Of a stretch of DNA of 64,000 bases, positions 53,515 to 63,300 are shown piece by piece; within the stretch, counting starts at the first letter, position 1; the number at the start of each line of letters is the position of its first letter. Source of the stretch: Patiriisocius marinistellae (GTDB lineage Bacteria > Bacteroidota > Bacteroidia > Flavobacteriales > Flavobacteriaceae). The position numbers were made by a program, and so were the translations under genes. Under the pieces are notes generated by a model. The model saw only the letters and a list, made by a program, of their open reading frames with translations. It did not search any database and had not been told where the DNA came from. Where the stretch lies: positions 1-64,000 of the forward strand of contig NZ_BKCF01000001.1 of the NCBI RefSeq assembly GCF_009014635.1. Reading direction: 5' to 3'.

Positions 53515-55356
53515 TTATTTGATTACCGAAATATCCGTCAATGATTTAAGAAAAGAGATAACGTCGCTAATCTCTTTTTCTGAAAGTGCTAGTGGAGCAT
53601 CTGGTAACGTTTGATTTACTACATTTAGTCCCATTCCTGCACCACCTCCTTTGTTATAAAAATCTAGAACTTGCTCAAGCGTATTGTAAGCACCGTTATG
53701 AAAATAAGGTGCCGTCAAATCAATGTTACGTACCGTTGTTGTTTTAAATGATTTTTCATAAATCCATGCAGCTTCGGCATTAATTCCATTTTTCCATCTT
53801 CCCTCGTCGGTATCGATAATGGGTGTCGTTGCATCTGGATTTTCTAACACCCCAAGAATTTCGGTTTCCGAATCAATAAACAAAGGTGGAACTAGTCCTG
53901 AAAATGTAGGTGCAAAATGGCACGTTGCACATGCACCTTTTCCCATAAAAATATTAAATCCGTTTTTAACGTCATCACCAATCTGGTCAATTTCTCCACG
54001 CACATATTTATCAAACGGGCTATTGAACGACTGTAACGACAGCACGTAACTCGCTAGTGCACTTGCTATTTTTTGTCTTGAAACAGTGGGAGTATCAAAT
54101 GCTTTTTTGAATGTATCCTTATACGATGGCATATTGTTTAATGATGCCAACAATTGGGAATAATCAGTATCAAATTCGTCACTATTAAAGATAACATGCT
54201 CTGCTTGTTGTTCTAAATTAAATGCTCTTACATCGTAGAAAAAACGCTCAGCGTAAACAGCGTTCAATAAGGTAGGAGAATTGCGGAGCACGTTTTTCCC
54301 ATCAATATTGCTCATTGAAGTCTTGAGTCCATCTGTAAAAGCTAGCTCAGGTTTATGGCATGTAGCGCAACTCATTTCTTTATTATTACTCAGCGAGGTA
54401 TCATAAAAAAGTGCTTCTCCCAGTTGGCGTAGCGCAGGACTATCTTCTTCTTCATTTAATTGTGTAAAAAAATAAGGGTTTAAAAAATTTGTTGCAAAAA
54501 TACTTTTGCTGTTTGGATTCCAAGCTGTAGCTTTTTTAATGCTTCCTTTTGATTTTTCTTCGGAAATATTACCCAATAATTTATATAGAGGATCTATTGA
54601 TTGCGTTAAAAATTTAAGTCTATCAAAATTATCAAAAGAATTATTCTCATTTATTTGAGCGATGGCACGGGTGATGATGTTGTTTATTTCAGACTTATTC
54701 CTTCTCGAAATTATAGTTGATTGCCCTATTAATTGATTGATCGATTGTAATGAAATAGAGGCTTCCTCTAAACCATTTGCTGAACCTGGAGTGTCAAAGC
54801 CTGTAATGCTCAACGTAAAAATTCGTACTAACTGCATTCTCGAAGCTGAGATTAATATTTTTGTTGATGGTTTTGAACGCTTTAAAGTTTGTGCAATGGA
54901 GTTGTAATTTGCTTTTAACTTTTTAGTAAGCGCAGCTATTTTTACTTTATCTAGTGATGGATTATCCGCATAAATGAGTTCATCTAAAACCTGAAGACCT
55001 TCTGGCGGAACGACCGTGGGCTGATTTCCAGATTTTTTTGTCTTTAATAAAGGAGCTCCATTGAGGCGCGTATTTGCATATTTAGGATATAAGTATGCTA
55101 TATAAATTTCTATTTTTTTATAAGCATTACGTGCATTTGTAAGTGTTCTTTGCAAAGAATCTGCACTAACATTATCTCGTTGAAATGCTGCTGCTACACT
55201 GTTTAGAGCTTCAATTTTGTTTTCAGCATCATTATAAAAGTCTTTAATTGTAAGTGGCTTTTTACTATACGAAGAAGATCTAGGGATACAATTGACAAAT
55301 AGTGATGCAGTACAAATAGTTATTAAAACAATTAGTACAGGGTTTAATTTAAACAT
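53515..55356 (-). CDS. Di-haem cytochrome c peroxidase family lipoprotein with long N-terminal helical region
   Basis: A 613-residue protein with a Cys-ending signal (LVLITICTASLFVNC in the MFKLNPV start; lipobox FVNC). Residues about 25-290 are largely helical and unassigned. The C-terminal ~330 residues are a MauG/CcpA-type domain with LGEALFYDTSLSNNKEMSCA, two haem motifs CATCH (CATCHKPELAF and CATCHFAPTF) and APYFHNGAYNTLEQVLDFY. It should reduce peroxide, or oxidise a substrate, in the periplasm. The frame extends to 55377, but the ATG at 55356 is a better start. The PhoX-like gene lies 385 bases downstream on the same strand. Confidence 0.88.
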   Translation of the reverse strand: MFKLNPVLIVLITICTASLFVNCIPRSSSYSKKPLTIKDFYNDAENKIEALNSVAAAFQRDNVSADSLQRTLTNARNAYKKIEIYIAYLYPKYANTRLNGAPLLKTKKSGNQPTVVPPEGLQVLDELIYADNPSLDKVKIAALTKKLKANYNSIAQTLKRSKPSTKILISASRMQLVRIFTLSITGFDTPGSANGLEEASISLQSINQLIGQSTIISRRNKSEINNIITRAIAQINENNSFDNFDRLKFLTQSIDPLYKLLGNISEEKSKGSIKKATAWNPNSKSIFATNFLNPYFFTQLNEEEDSPALRQLGEALFYDTSLSNNKEMSCATCHKPELAFTDGLKTSMSNIDGKNVLRNSPTLLNAVYAERFFYDVRAFNLEQQAEHVIFNSDEFDTDYSQLLASLNNMPSYKDTFKKAFDTPTVSRQKIASALASYVLSLQSFNSPFDKYVRGEIDQIGDDVKNGFNIFMGKGACATCHFAPTFSGLVPPLFIDSETEILGVLENPDATTPIIDTDEGRWKNGINAEAAWIYEKSFKTTTVRNIDLTAPYFHNGAYNTLEQVLDFYNKGGGAGMGLNVVNQTLPDAPLALSEKEISDVISFLKSLTDISVIK

Positions 55357-55511
55357 GGAATGCTGTTTTAAAAGCAAACCTATTGAATTAGTACAAGTAG
55401 ATTGTTAGGTAAGTATTACGAAACTATTAACTGTATACTTATTTTATAAGATAATAGCGTGTAACCTTAAAGGCAAATTTTTAAAAAATATTAATCTCTC
55501 AACAAAATATG

Positions 55512-57428
55512 CTAACCGTCTGTTTTTTCTTTTTGAAGTGAGATATAGAAAGTTGTTCCTTTGTCGACTTCACTTTCTACGGTAACGTTACCTCCCATTG
55601 CTTCTATTTGGTTTTTTGTAATAAACAACCCAAGACCCCTTGCATCTTTGTGTCTATGGAAAGTTTTATACATCCCGAAGAGTTTTTTACCATGAGCTTG
55701 TAGGTTAATTCCAAGACCATTGTCTTCTATATGTAACACAATAAAATCTTCTTTCTGTACTGCATTTATTGTAATTACAGGAGGCCTATCTAAAGATTTA
55801 TACTTTATAGCGTTTGTAAAAAAGTTTAATAAAATACTATCCAAATATGCGGGAATTGCAGAAACAATAAGTGTATCATTAATGTTATTAATTATTGTTA
55901 CTGAGCTATCTATAATGAGTGAATTAATATTTGAAATAGCATTTTTTATATAATAGCTTAAATTAAGATTAACAAGATTGATTTCTGTTTTAGTATTTAA
56001 AACTGCTACTTCATTAAGGTTTTGTACAGTTTCACTTAATTGAGTTATTGCACTTTTCAATAAAGGGAATAATTCATTTTCAGTCACTTCAGGGAGGTCA
56101 ATTTGCATTAAATTTGAGAGCATTTGAAGGTTACCTGTATGTGATCTCAAATTATGCGATACAATATGTGCAAAATTTAAAAGGCGGTCATTTTGATCTT
56201 TAGTAACCTCTAACAAATCTGTTACTTTCTTTTCCGATTTTTTTATACTAGTAATATCATTAATTTGAGATACAAAATGAAGAGGTACTCCCTCATCATC
56301 TTTTACTACTGCAACTGTTAATATAGTCCATATAACACTTCCATTTTTATGAATAAAGCGTTTCTCAATTTCATAACCATCTAAGTTTCCTGCTAATGCC
56401 TCACCTAAAAGTATTTCGTCATTTTCAAGGTCTTCTGGGTGTGTAAAATCTGGATACCGTAGTTTTAAAAATCCTTCCTTAGTATACCCTAGCATATTAC
56501 ATAGGCTATCATTTACTCTAAGCCATTTTGTATCCATGCCCACTAGAGCCATACCCACACCTGCAAAGTCAAATGTTTTTCTAAATTTTTTCTCAGTATT
56601 TGCTAGATTTTGTATTGCTCGAGTTTTTTCATCTATATCCTGAAAAACACCATACACTCTAGTGCAAACCCCTTTTTCCATTACAGGAACACCTATCGCG
56701 CGAATCCATTTTTCAATTTTATCAACTGTAACGATTATTAATTCTGCGTCAAAACCCACTCCTTCAGTAGCACATTTTGTAAATAATGCAGTTAACTTAT
56801 CACGGTGAAAACCTTCTTTATAAAAATGTATTCCAGTCTCTAACTCTGGCTCATAATCATTATCTAAACCATGAATTTTTTTTGTTACATTACTCCAATT
56901 TACTTTATTAGTTGCTAAATTAACCTCCCAAGTACCTATCGAGGCTACTTCATTTGTTTTATTAAGTAACTCTTCATATTTACTTGAAAGTAACTCCTTA
57001 TTTTTTTTTTCATTAATATTTTGTGCATAACCTACCAACCATTCAGGCTTGTTGTCTTTTGTATGGCTAATAACTTCGCAATGATTTTCTACCCAAATCC
57101 ATTTTTTTTCATGGTCAAGCATTCTAAATTCAAAACATCTATTATTCGGAATATATTCTGAAAAAGGAAGGTTTAAAAAATCAAACAATTCCTTATCTCT
57201 TGGATGTACAAATTGAAGCATATCATTAATAGTATCTGCTTGATCTGTTTCTAATACATTAGAATCGTAACCAATCATTTCTAATAATGAGTCATCAATT
57301 ATAAGCTCATGTGTTATAAAATTATATTTCCATATTCCTACAGAAAGTAATGATAAAAATTTATTGTGAATAATGGAATTAGACAGACCAACTGCTTTTT
57401 TTGAGGATGAGGATATAAGCTCTTGCAT
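55512..57428 (-). CDS. Soluble PAS-domain sensor histidine kinase
   Basis: A 638-residue cytoplasmic kinase. Three PAS/PAC modules (about 30-125, 150-255, 280-385; for example FLSLLSVGIWKYNFITHELI and FDFAGVGMALVGMDTKWLRV) are followed by an H-box HIVSHNLRSHTGNLQMLSNL (phospho-acceptor His425) and a HATPase with NFFTNAIKYKS, HIEDNGLGINL and RGLGLFITKNQIEAMGGNV. No membrane helix is seen with the ATG at 57428; the frame can be read to 57512, but the added 28 residues look non-conserved. No response regulator gene is adjacent, so it is an orphan in this window. Confidence 0.9.
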   Translation of the reverse strand: MQELISSSSKKAVGLSNSIIHNKFLSLLSVGIWKYNFITHELIIDDSLLEMIGYDSNVLETDQADTINDMLQFVHPRDKELFDFLNLPFSEYIPNNRCFEFRMLDHEKKWIWVENHCEVISHTKDNKPEWLVGYAQNINEKKNKELLSSKYEELLNKTNEVASIGTWEVNLATNKVNWSNVTKKIHGLDNDYEPELETGIHFYKEGFHRDKLTALFTKCATEGVGFDAELIIVTVDKIEKWIRAIGVPVMEKGVCTRVYGVFQDIDEKTRAIQNLANTEKKFRKTFDFAGVGMALVGMDTKWLRVNDSLCNMLGYTKEGFLKLRYPDFTHPEDLENDEILLGEALAGNLDGYEIEKRFIHKNGSVIWTILTVAVVKDDEGVPLHFVSQINDITSIKKSEKKVTDLLEVTKDQNDRLLNFAHIVSHNLRSHTGNLQMLSNLMQIDLPEVTENELFPLLKSAITQLSETVQNLNEVAVLNTKTEINLVNLNLSYYIKNAISNINSLIIDSSVTIINNINDTLIVSAIPAYLDSILLNFFTNAIKYKSLDRPPVITINAVQKEDFIVLHIEDNGLGINLQAHGKKLFGMYKTFHRHKDARGLGLFITKNQIEAMGGNVTVESEVDKGTTFYISLQKEKTDG

Positions 57429-57570
57429 TAAATCGGGGGGATTAATAAAGTAGGTAACAACAAATATAACGTTTAATCGATTAAACAATACGCTTAATCT
57501 GATTTTTAACATTTTCCTAGTTATATACTAACAAAAACTGGGAAGTACGGTTATAAAACTACTGAAAACA

Positions 57571-57597
57571 AAAAAAGCCCATCCATTTGGATAAGCT
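57571..57597 (-). terminator. Terminator of tRNA-Asp
   Basis: Minus-strand stem GCTTATCC / GGATGGGC (with G-T pairs) at 57578-57597, followed by seven T on the transcript (A-run at 57571-57577). Confidence 0.6.
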
Positions 57598-57668
57598 TCT
57601 CATCGGTCTAATTTATTAAACCACAAAGTATTAAAACCTTTTAATACTTCAACACAACATTATAATTG

Positions 57669-57742
57669 CGGTCTGGACGAGACTCGAACTCGCGACCCCC
57701 TGCGTGACAGGCAGGTATTCTAACCAACTGAACTACCAGACC
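57669..57742 (-). tRNA. tRNA-Asp(GUC)
   Basis: Minus-strand acceptor GGTCTGG (from 57742) pairs with CCAGACC; discriminator G at 57669. The anticodon arm is CCTGC-CTGTCAC-GCAGG, giving anticodon GUC; the T-arm contains GAGTTCGAGTCTC. Length 74 bases; CCA is not encoded. Confidence 0.96.
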
Positions 57743-57801
57743 GTGCTACTATTTTAAAGACTTTACTAGCATGTCTTTGCTAATATTGCTATTAGCGAGG
57801 G

Positions 57802-57831
57802 CAAATATAAGACTACTTTGAATATCTGCAA
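57802..57831 (-). promoter_or_regulatory. Promoter of tRNA-Asp
   Basis: On the minus strand TTG (complement of 57829-57831), spacer of 19 bases, TATATTTG (complement of 57802-57809), the Bacteroidota consensus. It implies a leader of about 50 bases before the tRNA, containing a small GCTAATA / TATTAGC hairpin. Confidence 0.65.
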
Positions 57832-57912
57832 ACAATTATTTTAAAAAAAAGAAGTTTTTTTTCAGATAGGTTATTTTATCCCTGAAAATCAAGCTAATTG
57901 CTCAAAAAAATA

Positions 57913-58842
57913 TTAACCAAACTTTCCACGCTCTACTAAATATGCTGTCAATATTTTATTAAAATGCTCATTTATGTTCACAGGTACATATTTGATACGG
58001 TATTGACCACATTTAACAGCTAGTTCATCAAAATAGCTTTTAACGGCAGTTTCATAGTTTTCTTTAATATTATCAGCGTATACATTTACATGTTCACCTG
58101 TTTCAACATCAATAAAACGCTTAGGGCGATTATTAAAATCAAATTTTAATTCTTTATCCTTATCATATGTATGGAACAATACCACTTCGTGTTTATTATA
58201 TTTTAAATGTTGCAGTGCTTCAAATAATTTTTCCTCTTCGGTATCGCTTTGAAACATGTCTGTAAATAAAAAAACGAGGCTTCGGCGTTTTAGCTTTTCA
58301 GCAATTAAGTGTAAGTGTGAATATGTTTTAGTCTGCACTTCTTTACGTGATTGTAATAATGCATTATTAAGTTGTTGCAAAAGCATTTGATGATGGCGTT
58401 CACTTCCCTTTTCACCTGAGTAAAACTCATAGGTATCACTATAAATACTCAATCCTACTGCATCACGTTGGCGTTTTAATAGGTTCATAATTGCTGCACC
58501 AGCTAATGCTGAAAAACCTATCTTATTTAAAGAGTCTATTGAAAAATCTTTTTTTGAAGGATAATGCATTGAACTACTATTATCAACTATTAAATGACAA
58601 CGTAAGTTTGTTTCCTCTTCATATCGCTTGGTGTACAATTTGTCTGTCTTAGCATATAATTTCCAGTCAATGTGCTTTGTACTTTCGCCATTATTGTAAA
58701 TTTTATGCTCCGCAAACTCTGCTGAAAACCCGTGAAATGGAGATTTATGTAATCCAGAAATGAACCCCTCGACTACTTGATTAGCGAGTAACTCAAGGTT
58801 TTTAAACCCTGTAATTTCGTTTATTTCTTTTTCTAATTCCAT
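57913..58842 (-). CDS. DUF58 protein (MoxR-associated)
   Basis: A 309-residue protein with the DUF58 core: GLHKSPFHGFSAEFAEHKIY, GESTKHIDWKLYAKTDKLYT and a von Willebrand-like LIVDNSSSMHYPSKK, with VFLFTDMFQSDTEEEK. DUF58 proteins usually act with MoxR AAA+ ATPases and vWA membrane proteins in chaperone-like systems. No MoxR gene lies in the window on this side; none of the neighbours is a known partner. No signal or membrane helix. Confidence 0.9.
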   Translation of the reverse strand: MELEKEINEITGFKNLELLANQVVEGFISGLHKSPFHGFSAEFAEHKIYNNGESTKHIDWKLYAKTDKLYTKRYEEETNLRCHLIVDNSSSMHYPSKKDFSIDSLNKIGFSALAGAAIMNLLKRQRDAVGLSIYSDTYEFYSGEKGSERHHQMLLQQLNNALLQSRKEVQTKTYSHLHLIAEKLKRRSLVFLFTDMFQSDTEEEKLFEALQHLKYNKHEVVLFHTYDKDKELKFDFNNRPKRFIDVETGEHVNVYADNIKENYETAVKSYFDELAVKCGQYRIKYVPVNINEHFNKILTAYLVERGKFG

Positions 58843-58903
58843 ATTTTAGGTATAATCAATAGCTATTTATCCTCAGTAAGGTATGGCATATAATAGAAAT
58901 CAA

Positions 58904-59455
58904 CTATTCCATTACTCCATCAACGATACCATATTTTACACTCTCATCTGCATCCATCCAATGATCACGATTAAAATCTTTCATTACCTTATCATAATCT
59001 TGACCACAGTTTTCTGCAAGAATACGTGCACTTAATTCTTTAGTTTTTAAAATTTCTTGTGCTGTGATTTCAATATCACTGGCTTGACCTCTTGCACCAC
59101 CACTAGGTTGGTGAATCATAACACGCGCATTAGGCTGGATAAAACGACGTCCTTTTTCTCCTACACTTAATAAAATACTCCCCATACTTGCAGCGAGTCC
59201 TGTACAAATAGTTGATACTGGACTTTTAATATTTTTAATAGTATCATACATTGAGAAACCACTTGTCACGTATCCTCCAGGACTATTGATATAAAGCTTA
59301 ATTTCATCATGATTTATTGAATCTAAATACATTAATCTGTCAACTACGTGTCTTGCGCTTTTATCATCAACTTGTCCCCACAAAAAAATAGTGCGGTCCT
59401 CTAGTTGTTGATTTTCTATTTTATCCTGTGCTTTTTGTTTTTTTTCTGTGCTCAT
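58904..59455 (-). CDS. clpP: ClpP-type serine protease
   Basis: A 183-residue peptidase of the ClpP family: INSPGGYVTSGFSMYDTI, catalytic Ser in GLAASMGSILLS, His in ARVMIHQPSGG and Asp near FNRDHWMDADE. It is a little shorter than the main ClpP and is not next to clpX or tig here, so it may be a paralogue. It opens with a Gln-rich, charged leader (STEKKQKAQDKIENQQLEDR). In-frame ATGs exist at 59470, 59464, 59461 and 59455; the last is chosen, but the choice is uncertain. Confidence 0.9.
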   Translation of the reverse strand: MSTEKKQKAQDKIENQQLEDRTIFLWGQVDDKSARHVVDRLMYLDSINHDEIKLYINSPGGYVTSGFSMYDTIKNIKSPVSTICTGLAASMGSILLSVGEKGRRFIQPNARVMIHQPSGGARGQASDIEITAQEILKTKELSARILAENCGQDYDKVMKDFNRDHWMDADESVKYGIVDGVME

Positions 59456-59461
59456 ATTCAT

Positions 59462-59478
59462 CATCCGCATAACGGATG
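59462..59478. promoter_or_regulatory. Inverted repeat overlapping the ClpP start
   Basis: CATCCG-CATAA-CGGATG (59462-59467 and 59473-59478) spans the upstream ATG at 59470 and could be an operator or an RNA hairpin acting on initiation. Confidence 0.4.
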
Positions 59479-59629
59479 TCTCTTTTAATTAATTCTATAT
59501 TCTTTTTTTAATCTTTTTGGAATTTTTAAAATCCCGCTACCCAAAGATAACAAAATTATATGCCTTTCATTCATCCTAAAATAGTTGAAACCTATGTTAT
59601 ATTTCCGCAGAAAGCTTGAAAACAATTCA

Positions 59630-59661
59630 TAAAAAAAGACTCAGCAAAATGCTGAGTCTTT
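59630..59661 (-). terminator. Terminator of the thioredoxin gene
   Basis: Perfect stem AAAGACTCAGCA / TGCTGAGTCTTT (59635-59646 with 59650-59661), loop AAA, with an A-run giving a U-tract on the minus-strand transcript. Confidence 0.85.
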
Positions 59662-59684
59662 CGTTAATCAATTTGCTTAAATGA

Positions 59685-60002
59685 CTATAAAAGTGAGTCA
59701 ATTGCCTCTGCGTATGTAGCTTTTTGAGCAACACCTACTTGGCGCCCTACCAACTCTCCGTTATTAAAAATCAATACTGTTGGTATATTTCTTACTCCAT
59801 ATTTTGCAGCAAACTCTTGGTTTGCATCGACATCCATTTTACCAACAACTGCTTTTCCTTCATAGTCATTGCTTAACTCGTCAATGATAGGTCCAACCAT
59901 GCGGCAAGGTCCACACCAAGCTGCCCAAAAGTCAACCATTACTGGTTTATCACTTTTTAATACTGTTTCTTCAAATGTTGCGTCTGTTATTTCTAAAGCC
60001 AT
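59685..60002 (-). CDS. trxA: Thioredoxin
   Basis: A 105-residue cytoplasmic thioredoxin, the standard length. The active site is FWAAWCGPCRM (Cys30, Cys33), with the cis-Pro in YGVRNIPTVLIF and a C-terminal helix ATYAEAIDSLL. It reduces protein disulfides. A clear terminator follows, and a TACTTTTG box (60062-60069) lies upstream. Confidence 0.96.
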   Translation of the reverse strand: MALEITDATFEETVLKSDKPVMVDFWAAWCGPCRMVGPIIDELSNDYEGKAVVGKMDVDANQEFAAKYGVRNIPTVLIFNNGELVGRQVGVAQKATYAEAIDSLL

Positions 60003-60398
60003 AATTTTTATTTTTTAATTTGACCGAAGCCAAAATTGCATTTAACATTATTTTCTATACACAAAAGTAGTCAATAATTATTCCATAACTTACAGAGGAC
60101 ATATTACTTTCGGTGATACAAATATCAATACAATTTATACAATTTCCAAATAGGCTTTTCAACTATCACTGTAATCACTTGGAGGATTTTGCGCAGGAAA
60201 AGTGTAATCAGGTTATTCGCTAAAATTCTGTAAGTAAAATTATTGAATAATGGCATTTGTAATTGATGTTTAAAATTTCGGCGAAAGCCTAAAGCATATC
60301 CTTGTGAGATTTCCACTACTATCCCTATCCTAATTTTGTACAACTATATAATTATTTATTTACTATTTTTTAGCTAATGTTAAGGTATTTAGTTTTAA
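60003..60398. other. 396-base intergenic region
   Basis: Between trxA and dnaE, both on the minus strand. A 72-codon minus-strand frame at 60125-60343 has no recognisable domain and is not annotated. No good terminator for dnaE is visible. The trxA promoter box at 60062 is the only supported site. Confidence 0.45.
60062..60069 (-). promoter_or_regulatory. Possible -7 box of trxA
   Basis: TACTTTTG on the minus strand (complement of 60062-60069) fits TAnnTTTG. No convincing TTG element lies 19-20 bases upstream, so support is partial. Confidence 0.35.
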
Positions 60399-63300
60399 TT
60401 AATTTAAACGGTATTTTACTGCTTTAGCATCCAGTTCACTTAGCAACTCATTACAGATATTGACTTTTTGTTTTCTACTTGGCATTATAAGTTTAGTCTT
60501 ACTTTCCATTTCATAAATTGTAAAATATAAAGGCTTGTCTCCTTTATGAGTTTCAAGAATTTCTTTCAAAAAATCTATTTTATCTTCTTGTAGTGATTCA
60601 ATAGGCATTTGTATCGTTAATTTTCTTGTTTGACTGTCCATTACATCATGCAATAATTGAAAACTATTATACTGTAATCTTGGTTCGCCACGCTTTTGAG
60701 TATCTCTATTTATCCATCCCTCCTTTACATAAACTCTTCCATAAACAAAGCTATTAGGTACTAAAAAATGACGCCATTTTAAATAGTCTTCGCCAAAAAT
60801 TTTAAACTCATAACTATCCATGTAGTCTTCAACAGTAAATATCGCCCATCCTTTTCCAGCTTTGCTTTCTCTATGCTGGACATCACTTACTACACCACCA
60901 AAGGTCATCTCTTTATTTACATATTTTTCTAACTCATTGAAATCACTTACTTGACAATTAGTAAAAGCCTTCATTTCGGTTTTAAAATCATCTAAAGGAT
61001 GTCCTGAAATATAAACCCCAACAACTTCTCGTTCTTGCTTTAGCTTTTTCATAGTGCCCCATTCTTCACAAGGTGGAACTGCTGGTTCTGGTATTTGCAC
61101 TTCACTAGTTTCGCCAAATAAACTTACTTGACTACTGTTTTCAGTCTCTTGATGTCTCGCGGCGTATTTTAATACTTTTTCATAAAACGTAGTACCATCA
61201 CCTTCGTCATGCATATATTGTGCTCGATGATTTTCAAAACTATCAAAGCCACCAGCAAGCACTAAATTTTCAAATGCTTTTTTATTTGCCGAACGTAAAT
61301 CAACTCGTTTTGCAAGGTCAAAAATAGATTTATATTTACCGTCCTTTCTATGTTCCACAATTGTTGCGACCGCATTACCACCTACTCCCTTTATTGCTCC
61401 CATACCAAAACGCACTGCACCAGCATCATTTACCGAAAATTTATAAAAACTCTCATTTACATCAGGCCCTAAAATATCAAGTCCCATACGTTTACACTCA
61501 TCCATAAAAAAGGTAACTTGTTTTATGTCGCTCATATTATTGCTCAATACAGCAGCCATATACTCTGCTGGATAATGAGCTTTTAAATATGCTGTTTGAT
61601 AAGCAATCCAAGCATAACAAGTAGAATGAGATTTATTAAAGGCATAACTCGCAAAGGCTTCCCAATCTTTCCAAATCTTCTCTAACTTCTCTGCATCGTG
61701 CCCCTTGGCTACTGCATTTTCAATAAAACGTGGTTTCATTTTATCAAGGACAGCTTTTTGCTTTTTACCCATCGCCTTTCGAAGTACATCCGCATCACCT
61801 TTACTAAAATCTGCTAGCTTTTGTGACAATAGCATTACTTGCTCTTGATATACCGTAATACCGTAGGTTTCATCAAGATATTCTTCCATTGCTGGAAGGT
61901 CATATTCAATTTCTTCCTCGCCATTTTTTCTGCGAATAAAACTAGGTATATACTCTAATGGACCAGGGCGATACAAGGCGTTCATAGCTATCAAATCTGC
62001 AAAAACAGTAGGTTTTAACTCCTTCATGTATTTTTGCATTCCAGCGCTTTCATATTGAAATATCCCCACAGTTTCCCCTCGCTGGAACAACTCATACGTC
62101 TTTACATCATCTAACGGAAATGTATCTGGGTCAAGTGTAATATTATGTTTGTGCTTTACAATTTTGACCGTATCTTTAATCAAAGTTAATGTTTTTAAGC
62201 CCAAAAAATCCATTTTCAACAATCCCGCACTTTCTACTACAGAGTTATCAAATTGGGTTACATACAAATCACTATCCTTTGCAAGTGCTACAGGGACAAA
62301 ATTTGTTATATCACTAGGGGTAATAATTACACCACAGGCATGAATTCCTGTATTTCTAACAGATCCTTCTAAAATTTTTGCTTGATTTATAGTTTCTGAA
62401 GTTAAATCTGTACCCTCAGCAAGATTTATTAATTCTTGAACTTTAGGCAATTCATCACTTCTAAATTTTCTTCTTAGATCCTGTTCACTGAGTCCAAAAA
62501 CCTTGTTTAGCTTAGTCATATTAGGAATCAACTTTGCTATTCTATCAGCATCAAATAATGGCAAGTCTAATACACGTGCAGTATCTCTAATTGCAGATTT
62601 AGCCGCCATTGTACCGTACGTAATGATTTGAGCAACTTGATTACTACCATATTTATCTATCACATAATCCATTACACGACTACGACCTTCATCATCAAAA
62701 TCAATATCAATATCAGGCATGCTCACACGATCTGGATTTAAAAAACGCTCAAAAAGCAAGTCATACTTTATTGGGTCAATATTGGTAATCCACAAACAAT
62801 ACGCCACAACCGAACCTGCCGCCGAACCACGGCCGGGACCAACCGAAACATCCATATTACGAGCTTCTCTAATAAAATCTTCTGTAATTAGAAAGTAGCC
62901 TGGGTAGCCCGTTTTTTCAATAACATCAAGCTCAAAGTCAAGCCGCTCTTTTATAGCTTGCAGCTCTTTTTGCTTTTCCTTTCTTAATTCTTCCTCAACG
63001 GTTTCATCTTCTGAAATTTTAAAAGCATCATACCTTTTTGCTGCGCCAACATATGTGAGGTGTCTTAAAAATTTATTCTCCCCTCTTTTTCCACCATCAA
63101 CATCATCTTCTGTAACTTTAAATTCATTGGGGATATCAAATTTTGGCAATAAGACATCCCGTGCTAAACTAAAGGGTTCCACCTTTTCAATTACACTACT
63201 AATATTTGCAATGGCATCTGGCAAGTCTTTAAACAATGCCTTCATTTCGGCTTGAGACTTAAAATAATATTCTTGGTTTGGTAAGCCATATCTATAACCA

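Larger units (their letters stand above)
3728..54567. repeat. Dispersed 10-mer CTTCGGAAAT / ATTTCCGAAG, 18 exact copies
   Basis: Exact CTTCGGAAAT starts at 5833, 23071, 28252, 30311, 32472, 34997, 38530, 41183, 49673, 53357 and 54558; exact ATTTCCGAAG starts at 3728, 12180, 16678, 25531, 38411, 44174 and 47304. Six are intergenic (12180, 38411, 38530, 41183, 47304, 53357). The rest lie in genes in at least three codon frames (for example ISE, FPK and FGN). There are further one-mismatch copies (18781, 21971, 28372, 32750, 40572, 59601). Counted by eye, so a few may be missed. Confidence 0.75.

Noticed and set aside
60125-60343. 72-codon minus-strand frame between trxA and dnaE
   Set aside because: No recognised domain and unusual composition; possibly a decayed fragment, but I cannot support a gene.
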